This document shows, piece by piece, positions 13,674-20,512 of a DNA stretch of 64,000 bases. Made by a program: the position numbers and the translations under genes. The notes beneath the pieces were generated by a model that saw nothing but the letters and a program-made list of their open reading frames with translations, made no database searches and was not told where the DNA came from. This stretch comes from Candidatus Thalassarchaeaceae archaeon (GTDB taxonomy: Archaea > Thermoplasmatota > Poseidoniia > Poseidoniales > Thalassarchaeaceae): positions 186,001 to 250,000 of the forward strand of contig CALSZZ010000001.1 in the NCBI GenBank assembly GCA_943841885.1, in the 5' to 3' direction. Position 1 is the first letter of the stretch; the number at the start of each line of letters is the position of its first letter.

Positions 13674-14765
13674 TTAATCATTTTCGAGTATTTTTTTAGC
13701 CATGTCCGACCATGAGTCTAATTTCTTAGAATTGATTATTGCCATTATATCAGAGTCGTTCATCTTTGATATCTGCTCGATAGTGAAATTCCTTGCATAT
13801 TAAGTCTTTTTGCACTGACTTTACCAATTCCTGGAATAAGAGTCAAATCTTCTTTATTAATTCCGGGAGAATTACTGATATCATTAGATACAGAATCGGA
13901 ACCCGAACTAAAATTCAAAATACCATCATCTAATAAATCAGCAAGTATATCTTCCATTTTTCTACCAGTTTTTTCAGCTATAACTTGAGAGTCAAGTCTA
14001 TCTGCATGTTCTTTGGCGATTTTACTTTTTTCTAATTCTCCCATTATATCTAATACATGAGCCAATCCTCTCCAATACTCAGATTTTTCACCATTATTTA
14101 TTGTAGCCTTTTTCCAGACTTCTAAAGCACCTGAGAGATTTCCTTGGGCCATTAATCTATTTGCCCTAGTTGGAATATCTTCTGACTCAGAAGCCTGTTC
14201 TAAGAGAGAATCTAATTCACTATCTTCTGATTCAGATGATTGAGAGATTGATTTTTTCTTCTTCAGGTTCTTCTTCAGGTTCTTCTTCAGGTTCTTCTTC
14301 AGGTTCTTGATTTTCAAAATCATCAAAGTCATCAAAGTCATCAAAGTCATCAAAGTCAAGTTCTTCTTCAATTTCCTCAGTTTTCTTTTCTGCTTCGGCA
14401 ACTTTCTTTTCTGCTTTAGCAACTTTCTTTTCTGCTTTAGCAACTTTCTTTTCTGCTTCTGCTGCTTTCTTCTCAGCGACCTTGGCTTTCTGAACTAATT
14501 TTACAGCGACTTCTTCTGGTATAATAGTAGTCTTAACTCTTTTAGAAAAAAGCCGGACCGATAGAAATAATATAAATACAAAAATGATGATATCTTGAGA
14601 ACTTACCATAGGACCTTCTCGCAAGGGATCGCCTCCAAAGAGTAATTCTCTTAAAAATAATTTTTCCCCTAATAAATTAAAAATATTTATTATCTCTAAA
14701 AATATTAAAGATAAAAGAATTACAAGAGAAGAAATTTGGATTATATTGCTACTTTTAGATGACAT
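13674..14765 (-). pseudogene. membrane/coiled-coil/TPR-like/HhH protein gene interrupted by two frameshifts
   Basis: Three reading frames joined in order give one coherent protein of about 363 residues. Frame 1 (from ATG at 14765) has two transmembrane helices (about 9-30, 57-70), an AEKKVAKAEKK coiled coil, DFDDFDD repeats and four PEEE units. It leaves frame at the run of six T (14252-14257; one base too many), after which the second frame gives a TPR-like helix pair (ALEVWKKA, YWRGLAHVLDIMG) and a helix-hairpin-helix (LTLIPGIGKVSAKRLNMQG). A second shift at 13786-13788 (one base too few) leads into the natural end FTIEQISKMNDSDIMA to the TAA at 13674. The coding character between the shifts is well preserved, so recent damage or base-calling errors are more likely than old decay. 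The family is shared with the neighbours. Confidence 0.7.
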
Positions 14766-14839
14766 TTAAGACACACTCAAGAAGATATGGAATGGACATT
14801 TATATATTAAATAGACCTATGCAATTACATTTTTTAGCA

Positions 14840-15754
14840 TTATTCTTGAAGAGAGATTGCGTAGTTTCTGCAGACTTTACTCCTTCCAGTCATCCCTAAA
14901 TTCTCATAATATTCTGCTAATTCCATCCATTTTGCATAGTTTGAGTTGTCTTTTTCAATTACTTCCAGTATTTCTTTAATGTGATTTTTTGATATGGGCA
15001 CTAATTCTTCAGAATTTCTTATTGGATATTTCTTATATACCGCCTCCAATAATTTCTCATATTTACCTTCAAACTTATCTAGTAATTTTTCGATTCCAGC
15101 GATTTTTTTATCTGGGTTATCTAGATTCTGACGATATGCCTCTTCGATTAAAACCGAAATTCGGACCCTAGTTAATTCTCCTTCAGATAATTCTATTTCT
15201 ATGAGTGAGTTTTCTTCAGGATTTTCTTCCCGGGTTTCCCAAGTCAAGTCATCTTCTTCAGGTTCTTCTTCAGGTTCTTCTTCAGGTTCTTCTTCAGGTT
15301 CTTCTTCAGGTTCTTCTTCAGGTTCTTCTTCAGGTTCTTCTTCAGGTTCTTCTTCAGGTTCTTCTTCAGGTTCTTCTTCAGGTTCTTCTTCAGGTTCTTC
15401 TTCAGGTTCTTCTTCAGGTTCTTCTTCAGGTTCTTCTTCAGGTTCTTCTTCAGGTTCTTCTTCAGGTTCTTCTTCAGGTTCTTCTTCAGGTTCTTCTTCA
15501 GGTTTTTGCTTTTCAATTTTAGATTGGCCTTTCACGACGCTAGTATAATCAGCAAGAGGATTATCTGAAGTATCTCCTTTATTGGGATACTTCTTTTTCA
15601 AAGCTGTGACCATTTTTTCATATTTACCTTCAAATTTATCTAGGAGTTTTGGAATACTAGTAATTTTTTTAGCTAGCTCAGTTCCTTCAAAGTTATTCAT
15701 GTATACCTTTTCAAGAATTTCAGCAGTTTCTTCACGTGTCAAGTTATTGGCCAT
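14840..15754 (-). CDS. PEEE-repeat protein with duplicated LLDKFEGKYEK motif
   Basis: A 304-residue soluble, very acidic protein. The N-terminal part (about 1-65) and the part after the repeat (about 190-245) are copies of each other: both contain (I/E)(P/K)LLDKFEGKYEK followed by K(K/Y)YP. Between them lies a run of 21 identical PEEE units made by a perfect 12-bp tandem repeat. The C-terminus (about 255-300) is a single TPR-like helix pair (YAKWMELAEYYENLGMTGRSK) like that of its neighbours. The repeat run may act as a stiff, strongly charged spacer. No enzyme domain is visible. Confidence 0.75.
   Translation of the reverse strand: MANNLTREETAEILEKVYMNNFEGTELAKKITSIPKLLDKFEGKYEKMVTALKKKYPNKGDTSDNPLADYTSVVKGQSKIEKQKPEEEPEEEPEEEPEEEPEEEPEEEPEEEPEEEPEEEPEEEPEEEPEEEPEEEPEEEPEEEPEEEPEEEPEEEPEEEPEEEPEEDDLTWETREENPEENSLIEIELSEGELTRVRISVLIEEAYRQNLDNPDKKIAGIEKLLDKFEGKYEKLLEAVYKKYPIRNSEELVPISKNHIKEILEVIEKDNSNYAKWMELAEYYENLGMTGRSKVCRNYAISLQE
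15253..15504. repeat. 12-bp tandem repeat, 21 perfect copies
   Basis: Unit TTCTTCAGGTTC (plus strand, one phase) repeated 21 times without a change, coding PEEE on the minus strand. Four copies of the same unit occur in the adjacent gene at about 14258-14305, so the unit has probably moved between the genes. The lack of synonymous differences points to recent slippage expansion. Confidence 0.95.
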
Positions 15755-15791
15755 TTTTTAGCAACTCCTATGATTATTTATTAGAATGATG

Positions 15792-16757
15792 TTATTCTTC
15801 TTCATCTCCTTCATTGAAAATTCCAATATCTGATAATGAATTAGAAAGACCCATCCATTTTTCTGCTTCTCTGCCTTTTTCCGCTGTAAGCATAGACCAA
15901 CGATCAAATGATGTTTTTACATCCCCATCTTCCAAGGCAGTGGCTGCTATATTCATCGATGCAGAAGCAGATAATAGATCAACTAATTCAGAAAATGCCT
16001 TATTTACCATAGGTAATGCTTTATCAGATTTATCCATACCTAAAGAAATTGCATCATCAGTATTTTTCCAAACTCTTTCTATGGAAGTTAAATTGCCTTC
16101 TCTAATTCTTTTTGGCAGAGTTATCTTAAATGTTTTATTCAGACAAAATGCAACAAATAGTAATACTAAAAACACTTCCAAGTAATCAAACAAGGAAATT
16201 TTTGGCAAAGGCTCTATCCATCGTGGATCTCCCCACGGAGAATTAAGTCTTGCCCCCTCTGGGAAGTTTTTGAAACCGGTATTTGAGTACAAAGATGCCA
16301 GCTTTCCGAATTTATTAGTTATGAATAAAGATGAACTGATTAGAGAAAGTAAGGACAATAAAAACCATCTTTTAGATTTGAAAGTAATTAATTTTGGTTT
16401 TTTTCTCTTTGTAGATATTTTAGAAGGGCGATGTATCCATATCCTTAGAAGAACATAAAATAAATACCCTCCGATGATGTAATCCTGATTATGGAATTTC
16501 AAATCGGCCCATAAAGAAATTGGAAGGTCAGAATACATCAAAGAGGCCGTTTTCAATGAGGTTGGAATGAGTATTAATTTTTCTTTACCTTCTAGAGTAG
16601 TAAATTCAGGTAGAATATGTACATTGTTTATTAGTGATACAAATGAGTCCATTTGACCAGAAATATTAATCAATTCGAATAGTGCTAAAAATGTTGCAAA
16701 GGCAATTGTTCTGGATGATGGTTCAGAAAATATGCTTGCCACTGCCCTCGCCCCCAT
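15792..16757 (-). CDS. membrane protein with C-terminal TPR-like segment, local paralogous family
   Basis: A 321-residue protein with an N-terminal transmembrane helix ending in LFELINISG, further hydrophobic stretches near 95-110, 128-147 and 190-207, and a C-terminal soluble part of about 110 residues holding a helix pair (FDRWSMLTAEKGREAEKWMGLSNSLSDIG) like the TPR-like segments in the two preceding genes. It has an acidic tail. It is divergent from orc1/cdc6 with only 98 bases between. Function unknown. Confidence 0.65.
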   Translation of the reverse strand: MGARAVASIFSEPSSRTIAFATFLALFELINISGQMDSFVSLINNVHILPEFTTLEGKEKLILIPTSLKTASLMYSDLPISLWADLKFHNQDYIIGGYLFYVLLRIWIHRPSKISTKRKKPKLITFKSKRWFLLSLLSLISSSLFITNKFGKLASLYSNTGFKNFPEGARLNSPWGDPRWIEPLPKISLFDYLEVFLVLLFVAFCLNKTFKITLPKRIREGNLTSIERVWKNTDDAISLGMDKSDKALPMVNKAFSELVDLLSASASMNIAATALEDGDVKTSFDRWSMLTAEKGREAEKWMGLSNSLSDIGIFNEGDEEE

Positions 16758-16830
16758 CTATCGCAACATAGTATAGCCTATGAAAACACCGAAAAAAAAC
16801 TAATCTAGGATAATGTCTGAATAGGACTAA

Positions 16831-16844
16831 TAACGAGGTCGTTA
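16831..16844. promoter_or_regulatory. inverted repeat TAACGA-GG-TCGTTA before orc1/cdc6
   Basis: A 6-bp perfect inverted repeat with a 2-base centre, ending 11 bases before the orc1/cdc6 ATG, where a transcription start would lie. It may be an operator. No full origin-recognition box was recognised in this gap. Confidence 0.35.
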
Positions 16845-16855
16845 AGAACTTTACA

Positions 16856-18031
16856 ATGGCCGAATATCTGGACCGTATCGGTGCTGGAAAAATTTTAATT
16901 AAGAAGGATGTTTTTTCATTCGATTGGACTCCGCCAGAAATAGTTGGCAGAAATGATGAATTGAGAGAATTGGCATCGATGTTTTATGGCATAGAAGGCC
17001 AAAATATAAGTTGTAAGTCCGTAATAATGGGCCCTGTTGGTTCTGGAAAAACAGTACTTACAACTACATTTAGTGAGAAATTATGTGAAAAATTAGAAGG
17101 ACTACGAGATATTAGTTTGACGCATGTTAATTGTAGGAATTATTCCAGTACAACACAGGTATTGCAAAGAATAGCTACATCTTTAGATCCACGGCATCCC
17201 GAAAGAGGATTTAGTTCGGGAGAAATAATTCAAACCATTAGAAGGAATCTATTAGCACATGGTAAACATCTAATTTTAATATTAGATGAAGTTGATGTAT
17301 TAATCCGCAAAGATAGTTCAGATTTGATTTATAGATTGTTAAGAATTGATGAAGGAAGAGATGAAAAGGGAACGATATCATTAATACTTGTGAGCCAAGA
17401 ACTGGGTTTGATGGGCAGGTTTGAATCTGCAATACTTTCAACATTAGGGATGAGTAATATATTAAAATTACAACCATATGATGAAAAACAGTTGGTTGAG
17501 ATTGCTAAACAAAGAGCAGATTTAGGGTGTCGAAAGGGTTCAATATCAGAAGAAGTTTTAGAAAAAATTGGAAGATATTCTGCATCAACCGGAGATGCAA
17601 GATTAAGTATTGAAATACTAGAAGCCGCAATTCGTAGAGCAGAAATGGATGGAAGAGATGAGGTCATTATCGAGGATGTGGAGCCTAGTGAATTCAGAGT
17701 AACAACGATAGAGCCTAGTCAAGTTGATATATTATCAAAGCATCAAAAAATGATATTACTTGGAATTTGCAGAAGACTGAAGAAGAAAGATACAGTCTCT
17801 AGTGGCGACGCAAAAAAGTTGTATATCGTAGTTTGTGAAGAATATGGAGTGCAAGCCAAAGGCCATACTACATTTTGGAAGCATCTCAAGATACTAGAGA
17901 CACAGGGCCTTATTGATACGAAAACCGCAAATTCAGTAACCGGAAGAGGGCGTACACAACATATTACAATAACAAATGCATCACCTGGAGAATTGGAAAG
18001 TAGAATTGAGAAGGCTTTGATTAGACAATAG
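16856..18031 (+). CDS. cdc6: Orc1/Cdc6 family replication initiator
   Basis: AAA+ ATPase that binds origin DNA and loads the MCM helicase. The 391-residue protein has the family N-terminus (F..DWTPPEIVGRNDELREL), Walker A GPVGSGKT at 59-66, Walker B LILDEVD near 140-146, a sensor 1 region (LILVSQ) and the STGDARLSIEIL sensor 2 helix near 243, then a C-terminal winged-helix domain (about 290-390). Such genes often lie next to an origin. The closest repeat array seen is at 22516-22570, not at this promoter. The gene is divergent from the membrane-protein cluster and followed by S6e. Confidence 0.93.
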   Translation: MAEYLDRIGAGKILIKKDVFSFDWTPPEIVGRNDELRELASMFYGIEGQNISCKSVIMGPVGSGKTVLTTTFSEKLCEKLEGLRDISLTHVNCRNYSSTTQVLQRIATSLDPRHPERGFSSGEIIQTIRRNLLAHGKHLILILDEVDVLIRKDSSDLIYRLLRIDEGRDEKGTISLILVSQELGLMGRFESAILSTLGMSNILKLQPYDEKQLVEIAKQRADLGCRKGSISEEVLEKIGRYSASTGDARLSIEILEAAIRRAEMDGRDEVIIEDVEPSEFRVTTIEPSQVDILSKHQKMILLGICRRLKKKDTVSSGDAKKLYIVVCEEYGVQAKGHTTFWKHLKILETQGLIDTKTANSVTGRGRTQHITITNASPGELESRIEKALIRQ

Positions 18032-18100
18032 GCGATTATCAGAAACATCCGAACCGCTCTTATAGGGGCCTTATGTCGCAATCCCGTCCAAGGTGTTCTT

Positions 18101-18577
18101 ATGGCAGGCGAGCAAACATTCAAAGCTATAATTAATGATACGAATCCATCTTTCAATGGGAGGTCTTTTCCAATGGAAATAACAGGCTCTAATTATAATC
18201 ATTTCATAGGTAAAAAAATAGGAGATTCGGTAGATGGAGGATTCGTAGGAGAAGGCGATAAGAATCTTACTGGATATAAATTGCAAATAACTGGAGGTTC
18301 AGACGTTACTGGCAGGCCTATGCGCCCGGATTTACAAGGAGGGGCGATAAAATCTGTCTTAGTAACTGCTGGGACAGGTTACAAAGGAAAAAAATATGTT
18401 AAGAAAAATGGAAAATTATACATCTATAAAAAAGATGGTTTGAGAAGAAGGAGAAGAATTCGTGGCAATGTTATCAGCCAAGAAACTAGGCAAATAAATC
18501 TGAAGGTTGTAGAAGTCGGAAAAAGAAATCTAGGTTCAATATTTGGATTAGAAGATTCTCAATCTGAAGAGGAGTGA
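18101..18577 (+). CDS. rps6e: 30S ribosomal protein S6e
   Basis: A 158-residue small-subunit protein of the archaeal/eukaryotic type. It shows FKAIINDT, the IGKKIGDSVDGGF segment, YKLQITGGSDVTGRPMR and the basic RRRRRIRGN motif; it lacks the long eukaryotic C-terminal helix and ends in acidic EEE. S6e followed by aIF2-gamma is a conserved archaeal gene order, seen here with 20 bases between stop and inferred start. Confidence 0.95.
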   Translation: MAGEQTFKAIINDTNPSFNGRSFPMEITGSNYNHFIGKKIGDSVDGGFVGEGDKNLTGYKLQITGGSDVTGRPMRPDLQGGAIKSVLVTAGTGYKGKKYVKKNGKLYIYKKDGLRRRRRIRGNVISQETRQINLKVVEVGKRNLGSIFGLEDSQSEEE

Positions 18578-18597
18578 AACGTCAGGAGTGATTAAGT

Positions 18598-19839
18598 CTG
18601 GCAAAAACACATCTCAAACAACCAGAAGTTAATATTGGAATGGTCGGTCATGTCGATCATGGTAAAACTACATTGACAAAAGCACTATCTGGTACTTGGA
18701 CAGATACTCATTCTGAAGAGATGAAGAGAGGAATAAGTATTAAATTAGGTTATGCCGATACTGCCTTTTACTCTACGAAGAATGGTGAATACTACGCTAA
18801 AGGAAAAAATCCAAATGGTAAAAAGGATGCAGAAGAAGAGTTTTTGAGATCTGTATCTTTTGTAGATGCGCCTGGGCATGAAACTTTGATGGCGGTAATG
18901 ATTTCAGGAGCCGCAATCATGGACGGTGCTCTGCTCCTAATTTCAGCCACTGAAACATGCCCTCAACCACAAACTAGAGAACATCTGGCCGCGCTAGAAA
19001 TTGCAGGGATATCGAACATAGTTATTGTTCAAAATAAAATTGATATAGTAACTAGAGAACGAGCTATTAACTCTCATAAAGAAATTGAAGATTTTGTTAA
19101 AGGAACAATAGCAGAAAGTGCCCCAATTATACCGGTTTCTGCACATCATGATGTAAACTTGGACATGTTGATAAAGACAATAGAAGAAACAATCCCTACG
19201 CCTAATCGAACAAATGAAGATCAGGGATTGATGTATGTTGCACGTTCTTTCGATATTAATAGACCCGGCACTAGGCCTGATAAACTCAAAGGAGGAATAA
19301 TTGGCGGTAGTGTGGTAGAAGGTTCATTTAGTGTTGGTGATAAAATACTAATTGCACCAGGTAGAAGAATTAAGGAAGGCAATAAAATTAGATGGGAGCC
19401 ATTAAGAACAATTATTGAAAGTGTTAAAGGTGGAGGTTTGGATTTAGAAAATATACATGCAGGAGGACTTTGCGGAATTGCGACCCCAATGGACCCAGTA
19501 TCAACTAAAGCGGATGAATTATCAGGGCAAGTGATGGCGAGGGAGGGAGAACTACCTCCTATTTGGAGTGAATTAAATGTCAATTTAGAATTATTGGAGT
19601 ATATGGTTTCGGCATCAGAGGAAAAATCGAATAAAGTAAGGCCATTGCAACCGAATGAAATGTTAATGGTTAATTCAGCAACAGCAACAAGTGTAGGCAC
19701 TGTTTCTGCAATTAAAGGGAAAAAGGCTAGCATTAAACTTAGATTACCAATATGTGCAAAATCAGGAAGTCGAGTAACTTTATCCAGAAGAATTGGTACA
19801 AGGTGGCGTTTAATTGGCCATGGAACGATAATTGGGTGA
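18598..19839 (+). CDS. eif2g: translation initiation factor aIF2, gamma subunit
   Basis: GTPase subunit that brings initiator Met-tRNA to the small subunit. G-domain motifs: GHVDHGKT (17-24), DAPGHE, NKID and SAHHDVN; then two beta-barrel domains. The first ATG (18640) would remove the first beta strand (EVNIGMVG), which is always present in this family. In frame upstream there is a stop (TGA) eight codons or so earlier and no ATG, GTG or TTG; CTG at 18598 is the only plausible start, seven bases after GGAGTG. It yields a normal N-terminus (AKTHLKQPEVNIGMVG) and 413 residues. So I call an uncommon CTG start, with a sequence error as the alternative. Confidence 0.9.
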   Translation: MAKTHLKQPEVNIGMVGHVDHGKTTLTKALSGTWTDTHSEEMKRGISIKLGYADTAFYSTKNGEYYAKGKNPNGKKDAEEEFLRSVSFVDAPGHETLMAVMISGAAIMDGALLLISATETCPQPQTREHLAALEIAGISNIVIVQNKIDIVTRERAINSHKEIEDFVKGTIAESAPIIPVSAHHDVNLDMLIKTIEETIPTPNRTNEDQGLMYVARSFDINRPGTRPDKLKGGIIGGSVVEGSFSVGDKILIAPGRRIKEGNKIRWEPLRTIIESVKGGGLDLENIHAGGLCGIATPMDPVSTKADELSGQVMAREGELPPIWSELNVNLELLEYMVSASEEKSNKVRPLQPNEMLMVNSATATSVGTVSAIKGKKASIKLRLPICAKSGSRVTLSRRIGTRWRLIGHGTIIG

Positions 19840-20224
19840 TATTTTGGTGGGCGTCTTGGTTGACGCATGTGGATGGGCCGCTCTGATAGATGCTGATTTG
19901 AACATAGATTCTGTAATGACAGATATTTTAGGAGAATTTGAATTCAAAGTTATTGAAAGTGTTAATGATGAGCTTCAAAGGGTGCCCCTAAAAAGAAGAA
20001 AATTATCACTTAAATTGCTTGAAATAAAATGTGAAATTATCCCGGACATTGAAAATATGAGTCATACAGACGATATGTTGTTAAATATTTCACTGGAGAA
20101 TTCTTGGCCGGTACTAACTGTGGATAAAGAACTTAAAGAACGATTAATAAAATCAGGAGGATCCTATATCGAAGTCACTTCGAGTAGGAATTTAAGGATT
20201 ATTGGATTAAGGAAGGGTGAATAA
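19832..20224 (+). CDS. PIN-domain protein, probable endoribonuclease
   Basis: About 125-130 residues with the PIN-fold pattern: early Asp after a hydrophobic strand (VLVDACGWAALID), a middle acidic residue, and a conserved C-terminal Asp cluster (HTDDMLL and VLTVDKELKERL). These fit the metal-binding acidic residues of Fcf1/Utp24/VapC-like nucleases. In archaea a PIN protein of this type commonly follows aIF2-gamma. The longest frame starts at TTG 19832, overlapping the aIF2-gamma end by eight bases; TTG 19844 or GTG 19847 after GGTGAT are better placed starts. Its 3' end overlaps the convergent DUF357 gene by 18 bases. Confidence 0.8.
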   Translation: MGDILVGVLVDACGWAALIDADLNIDSVMTDILGEFEFKVIESVNDELQRVPLKRRKLSLKLLEIKCEIIPDIENMSHTDDMLLNISLENSWPVLTVDKELKERLIKSGGSYIEVTSSRNLRIIGLRKGE

Positions 20225-20512
20225 AGTATCATCGCCATGGCCATCCAAAAGTCCTATCTTAACTGCAGCATCAATCCAAGCATGGGCATAATTAATTGCG
20301 CCAAATGCATCAATTAAATTTCCAGACCTAAGGAAGTGCCTAGCATCTGATGTGTAGTCATCACACATTTTTAGCATTATGGAAAGTTTATTTTCATCAT
20401 CTATATTTTTCGTTATTGGAGATGCTTTGTCCCTAGCTTTTGAGGTAATCATAAGGTATCTTTCAATTTTTTCAACTGTCAATAAATCATTTGCCATATC
20501 GAACACCATCAA
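20207..20512 (-). CDS. DUF357-domain protein
   Basis: A 101-residue all-helical protein matching the archaeal DUF357 pattern: KIERYLMITSKA, then MCDDYTSDARHFLRSGNLIDAFGAINYAHAWIDAAVKIGLLD near 49-90. The function is unknown in the literature I know. Its start overlaps the end of the AAA-ATPase gene by four bases, so the two are translationally coupled. It may be an accessory to that ATPase. Confidence 0.85.
   Translation of the reverse strand: MMVFDMANDLLTVEKIERYLMITSKARDKASPITKNIDDENKLSIMLKMCDDYTSDARHFLRSGNLIDAFGAINYAHAWIDAAVKIGLLDGHGDDTLFTLP

Noticed and set aside
14252-14257. Programmed frameshift at the T6/A6 run
   Set aside because: The shift needed is +1 and the site does not fit a known slippery heptamer; a second unrelated shift in the same gene makes indels or errors more likely.
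15253-15504. CRISPR-like look of the dense repeat array
   Set aside because: Units are 12 bp and directly adjacent with no spacers, and they lie inside a coding frame; no cas genes are present.
15201-15548. Long plus-strand frames with (SSSG)n or (LLQV)n repeats, and a minus-strand (NLKK)n frame
   Set aside because: They are other-frame readings of the 12-bp repeat that codes PEEE; only the PEEE frame continues into non-repetitive, paralogous coding sequence on both sides.
16758-16855. Replication origin in the orc1/cdc6 promoter gap
   Set aside because: The gap is only 98 bases, with one short inverted repeat and no repeated origin-recognition boxes that I could recognise.
19221-19868. 215-residue minus-strand open frame opposite aIF2-gamma
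   Set aside because: Shadow frame: the plus-strand translation is a complete conserved GTPase, and the minus frame has low-complexity hydrophobic/Pro content.
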